Counted from the first letter of the stretch, positions 27,674 through 36,774 are shown. The stretch: DNA of 64,000 nt from Breoghania sp963678585 (GCA_963678585.2 CAXXGA010000002.1:3250107-3314106), one strand, 5' to 3'. The notes: generated by a model from the sequence alone, not told the origin. Program-made: numbers and translations.

Positions 27674-28813
27674 ATGGACAACACGAAACGCTATGAACGC
27701 CTGCGCGAGCGCTTCCTGAACGGCGATCTCGACCGGCGCAAATTCCTCGGCCTTCTGGGCGCCGCGGGTCTCGCCTATGGCGTCCAGACGCCCTTTGCCC
27801 GTCACGCTTTGGCGGCCACCGAACAGGTCCGTTTCGACGGCTGGGGCGGCATCGTTTCCGAAGCCTTCCGCAAGCACGCCTTCGCCCCCTACACCAAGGC
27901 CACCGGCATCGAGGTCGTGGACGGCACCTTCGGCGGCGGCGACGAATATCTCTCTCGCGTCAAGGCGAGCCAGGCGGGCGAATACAACATCGCCCATCTC
28001 TCCGGCGTCTTCGATTATGCCCGCTATCAGGGCCTCGGCCTCGCGTCCGAGCTGAACGAAGACAACATCCCGAACCTGAAGTTCGTCATCCCGAAGCTGG
28101 TCGACGTGTTCCGCAAGGTGAGCGGCGGCAGCCTTTCCTGCGTGCCCTATGACTACGGCACCACGGGCCTTGCCTATAACCGCAAGCACATCTCCGACGA
28201 CATGATGAAGGAGATGGGCGCGAAGATCCTCATCGACGAGGCATTGAAAGGCAAGATCGGCGGCTGGAGCGACTGGCGTACCCGTATCTGGTACGCCTCC
28301 CTGCAGACCGGGCAGGACCCGAACGGCGCAACCGACATGGATGCAGTGTGGGACGCCATCCGCAAGCACCGCGATCTGGCGCTGAAATACTGGACGTCCG
28401 GCGCGGAACTGATGAGCCTTCTCGCAGAAGAAGAGATCTATGTCACCGAAGCCTGGTCCGGTCGCGTCTTCGCGCTTCAGGAGCAGGGCCACGACATCGG
28501 CTACATGGACCCGCCCAACGGCTTCGGCTGGCAGGAATGCCTCTTCGTCATCAAGGGCTCGCCGATGGAGGCCTGCGAGGAGCTTCTGAACTTCATGCTC
28601 GATCCGGCGACCTCCATCGCGGTGGCAGAGGGGCAGAACTATCCCCCCGCCCTCGACCCGACCAAGGTCGACCTCGGCAAGAAGATCCCGACCCTGCCCG
28701 CCTTCGACCCCAAGGGCACGCTGGAAGGGCTCACCTTCGCCGATCCGGACTACTGGAACACCAACGAGCAGGCCTGGTCGAAGATGTTCGGCCGTGTCCA
28801 GAAGGGCTACTGA
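27674..28813 (+). CDS. Polyamine-type extracellular solute-binding protein (PotD/PotF-like)
   Basis: A 379-residue periplasmic binding protein with a Tat-type leader: DRRKFLGLLGAAGLAYG near residues 20-36, cleavage expected after ARHALA|ATE. The mature part has FDGWGGIVSEAFRKHAFAPYTKATGIEV and VPYDYGTTGLAYNRKHI, typical of SBP_bac_8/PotD relatives. Tat export would let the protein fold before translocation. The ATG at 27674 has GAGGGGAA upstream. A long palindrome (28888-29022) lies between it and the ATPase gene. Confidence 0.9.
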   Translation: MDNTKRYERLRERFLNGDLDRRKFLGLLGAAGLAYGVQTPFARHALAATEQVRFDGWGGIVSEAFRKHAFAPYTKATGIEVVDGTFGGGDEYLSRVKASQAGEYNIAHLSGVFDYARYQGLGLASELNEDNIPNLKFVIPKLVDVFRKVSGGSLSCVPYDYGTTGLAYNRKHISDDMMKEMGAKILIDEALKGKIGGWSDWRTRIWYASLQTGQDPNGATDMDAVWDAIRKHRDLALKYWTSGAELMSLLAEEEIYVTEAWSGRVFALQEQGHDIGYMDPPNGFGWQECLFVIKGSPMEACEELLNFMLDPATSIAVAEGQNYPPALDPTKVDLGKKIPTLPAFDPKGTLEGLTFADPDYWNTNEQAWSKMFGRVQKGY

Positions 28814-28887
28814 GCCGCTTTTTCAGGGAGTGGGGACGGCCCGGCCGCCCCCACTCACACTTCGAGATGGGCTGAGTTTTCGCGTGA

Positions 28888-29022
28888 GGCCCATCCTTCG
28901 AGACGCCGGCTTGTGCGGGCGCCTCAGGATGACGTTGTGGTTTTGGCGGGCTCTTCAGCATTGGTCCCACGACAACGTCATCCTGAGGAGCGCTTGTAAG
29001 AGCGCGTCTCGAAGGATGGGCC
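28888..29022. repeat. Long nested palindromic repeat (Hyphomicrobiales-type REP-like element)
   Basis: Outer arms GGCCCATCCTTCGAGACGC (28888-28906) and its exact complement (29004-29022) enclose inner arms CCTCAGGATGACGTTGT (28922-28938) and its exact complement (28972-28988). The whole 135-bp unit can fold into one long stem with internal loops. The sequence style (CATCCTTCGAGACGC, CCTCAGGATGA) is, from general knowledge, widespread between genes in this order. It sits within an operon, between the binding protein and the ATPase gene, where it may stabilise the upstream mRNA. Confidence 0.85.
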
Positions 29023-29078
29023 CCGCACTCCGCCCCTCTCCCACCCGACATTTCCTTTCTCACCAGCGGAGAGCGCGC

Positions 29079-30158
29079 GTGAGTGCTGTATCCCTGACCA
29101 ATATCGTCAAGCGTTTCGGCAACGTGACCGCCGTGCACCGGATGTCGATGGACATTCCCGCGGGCAGTTTCACGACCCTGCTGGGCCCGTCGGGCTGCGG
29201 CAAGACCACGACCCTGCGCATGATTGCCGGTCTGATCGACCCCAGCGAGGGCGACATCACCATCAAGGGGCGTCGGGTCAACGACATCCCCATCCACAAG
29301 CGCAATCTCGGGCTGGTCTTCCAGAACTACGCCCTTTTTCCGCACAAGACGGTGGCGGAAAACGTCGCCTTCGGCCTGAAATACCGCAATGTCTCCAAGG
29401 CCGATGCGCAGGAGAGGGTGCGCAGGGCGCTCGACCTCGTGCAGCTTCCCCATGTGGGCGACCGCCACCCCAAGGAGCTTTCCGGCGGCCAGCAGCAACG
29501 CATCGCGCTTGCCCGCGCCATCGTCATCGAACCGGATGTTCTGCTGCTCGACGAACCGCTGTCGGCGCTCGATGCCAACCTGCGCGAAGACATGCGCGTG
29601 GAGCTGAAACGCATCCAGCACCAGATCGGCGTCACCACCGTCTTCGTCACCCACGACCAGTCCGAGGCGCTCGCCATGTCGGACAAGCTGGTCGTCATGT
29701 CCAACGGCGTCGTTGAACAGATCGGCGCGCCGGAAGAGGTCTACAACACGCCTTCAAGCGAATTCGTGGCCCAGTTCCTCGGCACCTCCAACATTCTGGA
29801 AGGCCGCTGCACCGGCTTCGACGCATCGTCGGTTGCGCTGGATATCCCCGGCATCGGCCCGGTGACCGTGCCGCGCGAGCGCGCGCCGCATATTTCCGCT
29901 GAAGGCGGCGCCAAGCTCGTGCTGCGCGCCGAAAAGCTCACCGTCGCCTCACCGGAAACGCCGACAAACGGAGCCACCGCGCTCCCCGGCACCGTGGAAG
30001 CCGTGGATTATCAGGGCCAGGCCGCACGCTACTTCCTGCGCCTCGGCGATATCCCGCTTCAAGCCATCAACATGATCGACGTCCACCCCTTCGCAGAAGG
30101 CCAGGCCGTCAGCCTCCGTTTCCGGCCACAGGATTGTGCGGCCCTTCCAAGCAGCTGA
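29079..30158 (+). CDS. Polyamine-type ABC transporter ATP-binding protein (PotA-like)
   Basis: A 359-residue ATPase: Walker A LLGPSGCGKTTTLRMIAG near residue 36, Q-loop FQNYALFPHKTVAENVAFGL, signature ELSGGQQQRIALARAI, Walker B VLLLDEPLSALDANLR, and a C-terminal TOBE_2 domain (about residues 270-355) as in PotA. Start is GTG at 29079 with GGAGAG upstream; the earlier open frame runs through the palindromic repeat and is not coding. It completes the importer set and is followed 4 bases later by the aminotransferase gene. Confidence 0.92.
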   Translation: MSAVSLTNIVKRFGNVTAVHRMSMDIPAGSFTTLLGPSGCGKTTTLRMIAGLIDPSEGDITIKGRRVNDIPIHKRNLGLVFQNYALFPHKTVAENVAFGLKYRNVSKADAQERVRRALDLVQLPHVGDRHPKELSGGQQQRIALARAIVIEPDVLLLDEPLSALDANLREDMRVELKRIQHQIGVTTVFVTHDQSEALAMSDKLVVMSNGVVEQIGAPEEVYNTPSSEFVAQFLGTSNILEGRCTGFDASSVALDIPGIGPVTVPRERAPHISAEGGAKLVLRAEKLTVASPETPTNGATALPGTVEAVDYQGQAARYFLRLGDIPLQAINMIDVHPFAEGQAVSLRFRPQDCAALPSS

Positions 30159-30162
30159 AGAC

Positions 30163-31506
30163 ATGACCCAGCCTCCCAAATCCCACCTCTTCTATCAAAG
30201 CCGACTGCGCCGCCCCATGCTCGATCAGGCCCGCGGGGTCTACATGTGGGACCTTGACGGCAAGCGCTATCTGGACGGCTCCTCCGGCGCGATGGTCTGC
30301 AATATCGGCCATTCCAACGAGCGCGTTCTGGAGGCCATGCGCCGCCAGATGGAAAAATCCACCTTCGGCTATCGCCTGCATTTCGAAACCGAACCGGCCG
30401 AACGTCTGGCGGAAAAAACTGCAAGCCTTTCCCCGGAAGGCATGGATAAGGTCTTCTTCGTTTCCGGCGGATCGGAGGCGGTGGAAAGCGCGATCAAGCT
30501 CGCCCGCCAGAACGCCATCGCCATCGGCGAGGCGCAGCGCTGGAAGGTGATCTCACGCCAGCCGAGCTACCACGGTGCAACGCTTGGCGCATTGGCGCTC
30601 ACCGGTTACGCCCCGCTCAGCTCCGCCTTCGATCCGATGATGCGGCCCATGCCGAAAATCCCGGCTCCGCGCGCTTATCTCGACGGGCTGGATCCGGACG
30701 ACGAGGCAACAGGGCGTTATTACGCCAACATGCTGGAAGAGCGCATTCTGGCCGAAGGGCCGGAAACCGTGCTCGCCTTCATCGTGGAGCCCGTGGGCGG
30801 CGCATCGACCGGCGCGCTGGTTCCCCCTGCCGGTTACATGAAGCGCATCCGCGAGATCTGTTCCAGATACGGCGTGCTTCTCATTCATGACGAGGTCATG
30901 TCCGGAGGCGGCCGCACGGGCAAGTTCTTCGCCGCCGAACATTGGGATGTCGCCCCCGACATTCTCGTCATCTCCAAGGGCTTCGCCGCCGGTTACGTGC
31001 CGCTGGGCGCGATGGTCGCCACCAACGAGATCGTGGAGAACGTCCTCAATCAGGGCGGCTTCCTGCATGGCTACACCTATGCAGGTAACCCGCTCGCCTG
31101 CGCCGCCGGGCTTGCGGTCTTGAACGAGATCGAGCGCGAGGGCCTGTTGGAAAACGCCACCACCGTCGGCCACGAGCTGAAAGCGGGCCTTCAGGGTCTG
31201 ATGGATCGCTACGAGATCATCGGCGACGTGCGTGGGCTAGGGCTGTTTCTGGCCTTCGAGCTTGTCAGCAACCGCGAAACCATGAAGCCGCTGCCGCGCG
31301 AGTTGAACGCCTATAACGCGCTTGTCGACATCGCCTACGACAAGGGCCTGATCATCTACTCGCGCCGCACCCGCGGCGGCTACGACGGCGACCATTTCCT
31401 CGTCTGCCCGCCGATGATCACCAACAGCACCCACGTGGCGGAAATCCTTGAAACGCTGGACGCCGCGCTCGGTGAATTCGTGAAGACCAATCACAACCAG
31501 CTGTGA
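30163..31506 (+). CDS. Class III PLP-dependent aminotransferase
   Basis: A 447-residue class III aminotransferase: YMWDLDGKRYLDGSSGAMVCNIGHSNERV, FVSGGSEAVESAIKLARQ, QPSYHGATLGALALTG, LLIHDEVMSGGGRTGKFFA (Asp contacting the PLP nitrogen) and ILVISKGFAAGYVPLGAM with the Schiff-base Lys. Relatives act on omega- or beta-amino groups (beta-alanine:pyruvate, putrescine, 4-aminobutyrate). Placed after an amine importer and before a beta-keto acid cleaving enzyme, it could convert a beta-amino acid to a beta-keto acid (inference). It overlaps no gene but the next reading frame begins 30 bases after it. Confidence 0.9.
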   Translation: MTQPPKSHLFYQSRLRRPMLDQARGVYMWDLDGKRYLDGSSGAMVCNIGHSNERVLEAMRRQMEKSTFGYRLHFETEPAERLAEKTASLSPEGMDKVFFVSGGSEAVESAIKLARQNAIAIGEAQRWKVISRQPSYHGATLGALALTGYAPLSSAFDPMMRPMPKIPAPRAYLDGLDPDDEATGRYYANMLEERILAEGPETVLAFIVEPVGGASTGALVPPAGYMKRIREICSRYGVLLIHDEVMSGGGRTGKFFAAEHWDVAPDILVISKGFAAGYVPLGAMVATNEIVENVLNQGGFLHGYTYAGNPLACAAGLAVLNEIEREGLLENATTVGHELKAGLQGLMDRYEIIGDVRGLGLFLAFELVSNRETMKPLPRELNAYNALVDIAYDKGLIIYSRRTRGGYDGDHFLVCPPMITNSTHVAEILETLDAALGEFVKTNHNQL

Positions 31507-31535
31507 ACCGCCCAAAAGAGGCAGAACAGAAAATC

Positions 31536-32465
31536 ATGTCCGACCAGATCATCATCACCTGTGCAGTGACCGGCTCCATCCACACGCCCACCATGTCCCC
31601 CCACCTGCCGGTATCCGGCCCGGAAATCGCAACGCAGGCGCTCGACGCCGCAAAGGCCGGCGCCGCCATCCTGCATCTTCACGCACGCGACCCGGAAAAC
31701 GGCCGCCCGTCCTCAAGCGAAGAGCATTTCATGGGCTTCCTGCCCGTCATCAAGCAGGGATGCGATGCGGTGGTGAACATCTCCACCGGCGGCAGCGCGC
31801 TCATGTCGCTGGATGACCGGCTGGCCGCGCCCACAAAAGCGGAGCCGGAAATGTGCTCGCTCAACATGGGCACGATGAATTTCGCGCTCTACCCGCTGGC
31901 GGCCCGCTACAGCGAATGGAAATACGATTGGGAAGAGCCCTTCCTGATGAATTCCGACGATCTGGTCTTCAAGAACACCCCGCGCGACATCGAAGCCGTG
32001 CTGACGCGCCTCGGCCAGCAGCGCGGCGCGCGCTTCGAGTTCGAGTGCTACGACGTCGGCCACCTCTACATGCTGCGCCATTTCGCGGATCGTGGACTGG
32101 TGAAGCCGCCCTTCTTCATCCAGTTCGTCTTCGGTGTCCTCGGCGGCATCGGGCCGGACCCGGAAAACCTCCAGCACATGAAGCGCATCGCCGACAAGCT
32201 CTTCGGCGACGACTACGCCTTTTCCGTTCTGGCCGCTGGTCGCCAGCAGATCCCCTTTGCCACCATGTCGGCGGCGATGGGCGGTCATGTCCGCGTCGGA
32301 CTGGAAGACAGCCTCTTCATCGGCAAAGGCGAACTGGCGAAATCCAACGCCGAACAGGTCGAAAAGATCCGCGAGATCGTGGAGCGCCTCGGCCGCACCG
32401 TGGCCACCCCTGCAGAGGCGCGCGACATGCTCGGCCTCAAGGGCGCGGACAGAACGGCGTTTTGA
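31536..32465 (+). CDS. BKACE family (3-keto-5-aminohexanoate cleavage enzyme-like) protein
   Basis: A 309-residue TIM-barrel protein of the beta-keto acid cleavage enzyme family (formerly DUF849). The zinc-binding HLHARDPENGRPS segment lies near residue 48, STGGSALMSLDDRL follows, and the C-terminal part has VRVGLEDSLFIGKGELAKSNAEQV with the conserved Glu. BKACE enzymes condense a beta-keto acid with acetyl-CoA to yield acetoacetate and a new CoA ester. ATG at 31536 preferred to the GTG at 31503, which overlaps the aminotransferase. The particular beta-keto acid cannot be told from sequence. Confidence 0.88.
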   Translation: MSDQIIITCAVTGSIHTPTMSPHLPVSGPEIATQALDAAKAGAAILHLHARDPENGRPSSSEEHFMGFLPVIKQGCDAVVNISTGGSALMSLDDRLAAPTKAEPEMCSLNMGTMNFALYPLAARYSEWKYDWEEPFLMNSDDLVFKNTPRDIEAVLTRLGQQRGARFEFECYDVGHLYMLRHFADRGLVKPPFFIQFVFGVLGGIGPDPENLQHMKRIADKLFGDDYAFSVLAAGRQQIPFATMSAAMGGHVRVGLEDSLFIGKGELAKSNAEQVEKIREIVERLGRTVATPAEARDMLGLKGADRTAF

Positions 32466-32480
32466 GGCGGAACCCCGTCC

Positions 32481-32969
32481 ATGAACCAGATCACGATCCG
32501 CCCGGCCCGCGCTGGAGACTGTGACAAGCTCCATGACGCGCTTGTCCAACTCTCGACGGATATTGGCGACGACCACGCCGCCAGCGCCAACGACCTCCTG
32601 CGCCACGGCTTTACCGGGACACCTGCCTTCTTCGCTCTTCTGGCCGAAACACCCGGCAAGGGAGACGTCGTCGGGGCGTTGATGGCATCGCCGCTCTTTT
32701 CGACCACCAATGCGGGCGTCGGGCTTTACGTCTCCGACCTGTGGGTCTCCGCCTCCACGCGCGGCGCAGGACTGGGCCAGCGATTGCTGGCCGCTGCCGT
32801 CCGGCATGCGGAAGCGAACTGGACCGTCCGCTTTATCAAACTCACCGTCTACCGGGACAATCCGCGAGCCCATGCCTTCTACGAACGGCTCGGCTTTGCC
32901 GAATACTCGGATGAGACCGTCCTGACCCTCAAGGGGCCAGCTCTCGAGAACTTGAGGAAAAAACAATGA
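32481..32969 (+). CDS. GNAT family N-acetyltransferase
   Basis: A 162-residue GNAT protein: ITIRPARAGDCDKLHDALVQL at the N terminus, GLYVSDLWVSASTRGAGLGQRLL (motif A, acetyl-CoA binding RGAGLG) near residues 75-95, and LTVYRDNPRAHAFYERLGF (motif B). It transfers an acetyl group from acetyl-CoA to an amine. Its stop overlaps the ATG of the deacetylase-like gene (ATGA), so an acetyltransferase and a deacetylase are translated as a coupled pair. Confidence 0.88.
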   Translation: MNQITIRPARAGDCDKLHDALVQLSTDIGDDHAASANDLLRHGFTGTPAFFALLAETPGKGDVVGALMASPLFSTTNAGVGLYVSDLWVSASTRGAGLGQRLLAAAVRHAEANWTVRFIKLTVYRDNPRAHAFYERLGFAEYSDETVLTLKGPALENLRKKQ

Positions 32970-33988
32970 AGGCCATATTCGACGAGCGCCAAAGGAAGCA
33001 CGATCCCAAGCACTTCATGGCGAACGGCACGCTCTATCCGAACCCCGAGCAACCCGCCCGCGTCGAGGTTCTGCGCGCAGGCGCGGAAAATGCGGGCTGC
33101 ACCTTTCAGCCTCCGAAGGATCACGGTCTCGGCCCCATCGCGGCGCTGCATACGGCGGAATATCTGGTCTTTCTGGAGACGATCCACACCCGCTGGAGCC
33201 GCATCGCGGAAGCAGCCGACGAGGTGATCCCGAACATTCACCCCGACCGCCGCACCGCCAGCTACCCGCGCTCCGCCGTAGGCCAGGCGGGCTTCCATCA
33301 GGCCGACACCTCCTGCCCCATCGCCGAGCACACCTGGGAATCCGCCTACTGGTCGGCCCAGAGCGCGGTTGAGGGCGCCGATCTCATGGCGGGCGGAGAA
33401 CAGGCGCTCTACGTGCTGAGTCGCCCGCCGGGACACCATGCCTTTGCCGACCTCGCAGGCGGCTTCTGTTTCTTCAACAATACCGGCATCGCCGCCGAAC
33501 GCCTGCGCATGGCGGGCCTGCGCCCGGCCATTCTCGATATCGACCTCCACCACGGCAACGGCACGCAAGGCATCTTCTACAATCGCTCCGACGTGCTGAC
33601 GGTTTCCATCCACGCCGACCCGATCCGCTTCTACCCCTTCTTCTGGGGCCACGCCCATGAGCGCGGCGAGGGCGCAGGCCTCGGCTACAATCTCAACCTG
33701 CCGCTTCCCCGCGGTACCGGCGATGACGGGTATCTGACGACGCTGGAAACCGCATTTGCCCATATCCGGGCTTTCGGAGCGGATGTTCTCGTCGTGGCCC
33801 TCGGTCTCGACGCCTATGAGAACGATCCGTTGAAGGGGCTCGCCGTCACCACACCGGGCTTTGCCCGCATCGGCGAGGCCATTGGCCGGTTCGGACTTCC
33901 GACGCTCTTCGTGCAGGAGGGCGGTTATCTCTCGGTGGAGCTGGGCCACAACCTGACCAGCGTGCTTGATGGATACCAGAACGCATGA
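32966..33988 (+). CDS. Acetylpolyamine amidohydrolase-like (histone deacetylase fold) protein
   Basis: A 340-residue HDAC-fold zinc hydrolase. Visible are RPPGHHAFADLAGGFCFFNN with the catalytic His pair, ILDIDLHHGNGTQ (zinc-binding Asp and His) near residue 190, and VALGLDAYENDPLKG with the second zinc Asp. This set, together with the N-terminal FDERQRKHDPKHFMANG, matches acetylpolyamine amidohydrolase. It would remove an acetyl (or other acyl) group from an amine. Start and stop both overlap neighbours by ATGA junctions, so it belongs to the same operon. Confidence 0.9.
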   Translation: MKAIFDERQRKHDPKHFMANGTLYPNPEQPARVEVLRAGAENAGCTFQPPKDHGLGPIAALHTAEYLVFLETIHTRWSRIAEAADEVIPNIHPDRRTASYPRSAVGQAGFHQADTSCPIAEHTWESAYWSAQSAVEGADLMAGGEQALYVLSRPPGHHAFADLAGGFCFFNNTGIAAERLRMAGLRPAILDIDLHHGNGTQGIFYNRSDVLTVSIHADPIRFYPFFWGHAHERGEGAGLGYNLNLPLPRGTGDDGYLTTLETAFAHIRAFGADVLVVALGLDAYENDPLKGLAVTTPGFARIGEAIGRFGLPTLFVQEGGYLSVELGHNLTSVLDGYQNA

Positions 33989-35085
33989 GCGAGACAGCCG
34001 ATATCCTCATCATCGGCGGCGGGATTGCGGGCGCGGGCGCGGCAGCCCGCATGGCTCCGCACGCAAAGGTCGTCGTTCTGGAAATGGAGGATGCGCTCGG
34101 CCGTCACGCCACCGGGCGCTCCGCCGCAATCTATATCCGAAACTACGGCAACGAGACGCTGCGTGCCCTCAATGCAGCATCCGAGCCGGTTCTTGAGAAC
34201 CCGGAAGGCATTTCACCCGAAAGCCTTCTGACCCCGCGCGGTGAAATGCTGATCGCGCGCGAAGACGAACTGGACGGTTTCGAGGCCTATCTGAAGGGCG
34301 CCGACGGCGTGGAGCAACTCACGCCCGATGAGGCTGTCGCGCTCTTCCCGTTGCTTCGCCGCGACGCAATCGTCGCCGCCGCCATCGAGCGTGACGCCCG
34401 CGATATCGACGTCGACCGTCTTCTGCAAGGCTTCGCCCGGCTCGCCCGCAGACACGGCGCCCGCTTCATCACCGATGCCCCTGCCGAGCGCATCGCGAAG
34501 ACCGGCGATATCTGGCGTATCGAAACACCGAAAGGAAGTTTCGAGGCCCCGGTCATCGTCAATGCCGCGGGAGCCTGGGCCGATGTCGTTGCAGACCGGG
34601 CGGGCGTGGCGGAAATCGGGCTCGTCCCCATGCGCCGCTCCGCCGCCATCCTGCCTGTCCCGGCGAGCGTCGACGTAAGCACATGGCCTCTTGTGGCCAG
34701 CGCATCGGAGAACTGGTACGCCAAGCCGGACGCGGGAAAGCTGATGGTCTCGCCCGCCGACGAGGACCCGGTGGAACCGCACGACGCCTGGCCGGACGAC
34801 ATGGTTCTGGCGGAAGGTCTCCACCGTTTCGAACAGGCCGTGACCATGCCCGTCACACGCGTGGAGCGAAGCTGGGCGGGCCTGCGCAGCTTCGTCGCCG
34901 ACCGCACGCCCACGGTCGGTTTTGCATCGGATGCAGAGGGCTTTTTCTGGCTGGCCGGTCAGGGCGGATACGGGGTGCAGACGGCCCCGGCGCTCTCGCA
35001 ACTGGCCGCAGACCTCTGCCTGCACCGGACACCGGCCCTGCCGGACGAAATCGTCAAGGCGCTCGATCCCGCACGCCTTCTTTGA
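33985..35085 (+). CDS. FAD-dependent oxidoreductase (DAO family)
   Basis: A 366-residue DAO-family flavoprotein. Rossmann motif DILIIGGGIAGAGAAARMA is at residues 6-24, and the C terminus has FFWLAGQGGYGVQTAPALSQLAADL, typical of glycine/D-amino acid oxidases. It would oxidise a C-N bond of an amino acid or amine, probably passing electrons to O2 or the quinone pool. It overlaps the amidohydrolase gene by ATGA and is followed 43 bases later by a RidA gene, a common partner since RidA clears imine intermediates. Confidence 0.88.
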   Translation: MSETADILIIGGGIAGAGAAARMAPHAKVVVLEMEDALGRHATGRSAAIYIRNYGNETLRALNAASEPVLENPEGISPESLLTPRGEMLIAREDELDGFEAYLKGADGVEQLTPDEAVALFPLLRRDAIVAAAIERDARDIDVDRLLQGFARLARRHGARFITDAPAERIAKTGDIWRIETPKGSFEAPVIVNAAGAWADVVADRAGVAEIGLVPMRRSAAILPVPASVDVSTWPLVASASENWYAKPDAGKLMVSPADEDPVEPHDAWPDDMVLAEGLHRFEQAVTMPVTRVERSWAGLRSFVADRTPTVGFASDAEGFFWLAGQGGYGVQTAPALSQLAADLCLHRTPALPDEIVKALDPARLL

Positions 35086-35128
35086 GAGGCTCGCCCATGA
35101 ACCTCGCTTCATTCAGACAGGATCTATC

Positions 35129-35476
35129 ATGACGGATATCAAACGACTGGGAGCCGGCCCCCGCATGAGCCAGGCAGTCATTCACGGCGGACTGATCTGG
35201 CTCGCCGGTCAGGTCGGAGCGCCGGGCGAAAGCGTGACCGCGCAGACACAGGCCATTCTTGCCGGGATCGACAAGCTGCTGGCGGAGGCGGGCAGCGACA
35301 AGTCGCGGCTCCTGCAGACGACCATCTGGTTGTCGTCAATGGACGATTTCGCGGAGATGAACGCCGTGTGGGACGCCTGGATCGACCCGGCCAATCCGCC
35401 TACCCGCGCGTGCGGGGAGTCCAAGCTGGCAACGCCGGACTACAAGGTCGAAATCATCGTCGTCGCGGCCCAATAG
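35129..35476 (+). CDS. RidA family (reactive imine/enamine deaminase-like) protein
   Basis: A 115-residue YjgF/YER057c/UK114 protein: IKRLGAGPRMSQAVIHGGLIWLAGQVG, then TRACGESKLATPDYKVEIIVVAA at the C terminus, with the conserved Arg in TRACGES. It hydrolyses reactive imines to ketones and ammonia; here it likely acts on products of the upstream oxidase. ATG at 35129 is supported by AGGAT upstream and family length. Confidence 0.9.
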   Translation: MTDIKRLGAGPRMSQAVIHGGLIWLAGQVGAPGESVTAQTQAILAGIDKLLAEAGSDKSRLLQTTIWLSSMDDFAEMNAVWDAWIDPANPPTRACGESKLATPDYKVEIIVVAAQ

Positions 35477-35493
35477 ACCGGAAACCACGGTTC

Positions 35494-35520
35494 ATCGGGG
35501 CGGTCACCGACCGCCCCGAT
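35494..35520. terminator. Bidirectional terminator between the amine operon and ackA
   Basis: ATCGGGGCGGTC (35494-35505) and its exact complement GACCGCCCCGAT (35509-35520) with a 3-base loop, between convergent genes. T-rich flanks are short on both sides (TTAT on the plus strand). Confidence 0.8.
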
Positions 35521-35525
35521 TATCG

Positions 35526-36716
35526 TCAGTGAACCAGAGCGACCGTATCGATGGCGATCATGCGCTCTTCGTCGGTCGGCACGACAAGCGTGGCGACGCG
35601 CGCATCGGCTGCGCTGATATTGGGGTGGCCGTCGCGCACGATCTCGTTGATGCCCTCATCGATATGCACGCCGAGTACACCGAGCCCGGCACACACTTTC
35701 GAACGCACGGTGGCGCTGTTTTCGCCGATGCCGGCTGTGAAGACGAGCGCATCGAGCCCGTTCATCGCGGCCGCATAAGACCCGATCCTCTTGCGGATGT
35801 GATAGACGAAGATCTCCAGAGCGAGCGCGCAGCGCTTGTCACCCTCTGCTGCGCGCTGCTCTACTTCCCGCATGTCGTTGCTGACGCCGGAAACCCCCAG
35901 AAGTCCGCTCTTCTTGTAGCAGATCGCTTCCACTTCCTCGATCGACATGCCCATCTCCTTGACAAGATGGAAGATGATCGCCGGGTCGAAATCGCCCGCC
36001 CGGGTGCCCATGGAAATGCCGCAGAAGGTGCCGAAGCCCAGGCTGGTGTCGACGGACTTGCCGCCCTTCACCGCATCGATGGTGACGCCGTTGCCGAGAT
36101 GGCACACGACCATGGACAGATCTTCGACTGGCCGGTTCAGCATGTCGGCAGCGGCCTGAGCGACATAGCGGCAGGACGTGCCGTGGAACCCGTATCGGCG
36201 CACCCCGTGCCTTTCGTAAAGGTCGTAAGGCAACGCGTAGATATGGGCTTCCGGCGGCATGGTCTGATGGAAGGCCGTGTCGAACACCACCACATTGGGA
36301 ATGCCCGGGAACTTCTTCTGGCATTCCTCGATGCCCGCGATATTCGCCGGATTGTGCAGCGGTGCAAAGCGGATGCAGGAATTCAACTGCTCCATCACTG
36401 TTTCGGTCACGAGCGTCGATTCCACAAAGACGTCGCCCCCATGCACGGCACGATGACCGATTGCGGTGATTTCGCACGGATTTTCAATCACGGCGAATTC
36501 GGAATGCATCAGGTTGTCCGCCATGATGTCGAAGGCGGCGTCCTGATCGGGGATCGGCTGATGGAGCTGCGCGCGCCGCTCATGCGCCTGATGCTCGCAA
36601 TAGGCCCCCTCCTCGCCTATCCGCGCGATCAGGCCGCTGGCAATGACCTTGTCGAGATCCTTGCTGAAAAGACGGTACTTCAGGCTCGAACTGCCGCAAT
36701 TAATGGTCAGTATCAT
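35526..36716 (-). CDS. ackA: Acetate/propionate kinase
   Basis: A 396-residue acetate-kinase-family enzyme of normal length. N-terminal ILTINCGSSSLKYRLF, then AIGHRAVHGGD, GFHGTSCRYVAQ (family signature 2), LGNGVTIDAVKGGKSVDTS and LVFTAGIGENSATVR. It makes ATP from acyl phosphate. It is transcribed away from the microcompartment operon but downstream of the membrane protein that shares the intergenic control region, and it would complete energy conservation from the PduL product (propionyl or acetyl phosphate). Acetate versus propionate preference cannot be told. Confidence 0.93.
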   Translation of the reverse strand: MILTINCGSSSLKYRLFSKDLDKVIASGLIARIGEEGAYCEHQAHERRAQLHQPIPDQDAAFDIMADNLMHSEFAVIENPCEITAIGHRAVHGGDVFVESTLVTETVMEQLNSCIRFAPLHNPANIAGIEECQKKFPGIPNVVVFDTAFHQTMPPEAHIYALPYDLYERHGVRRYGFHGTSCRYVAQAAADMLNRPVEDLSMVVCHLGNGVTIDAVKGGKSVDTSLGFGTFCGISMGTRAGDFDPAIIFHLVKEMGMSIEEVEAICYKKSGLLGVSGVSNDMREVEQRAAEGDKRCALALEIFVYHIRKRIGSYAAAMNGLDALVFTAGIGENSATVRSKVCAGLGVLGVHIDEGINEIVRDGHPNISAADARVATLVVPTDEERMIAIDTVALVH

Positions 36717-36745
36717 GGTGTCAGCTCATCTTTTGAAAGGACCCA

Positions 36746-36774
36746 GCCTGCGCGAGCCGCAGCGTCGCGCAGGC
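36746..36774 (-). other. Intercistronic hairpin between the membrane protein and ackA
   Basis: GCCTGCGCGA and its exact complement TCGCGCAGGC with a 9-base loop, no T-run. Likely an mRNA-processing or attenuating hairpin rather than a full terminator. Confidence 0.5.
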
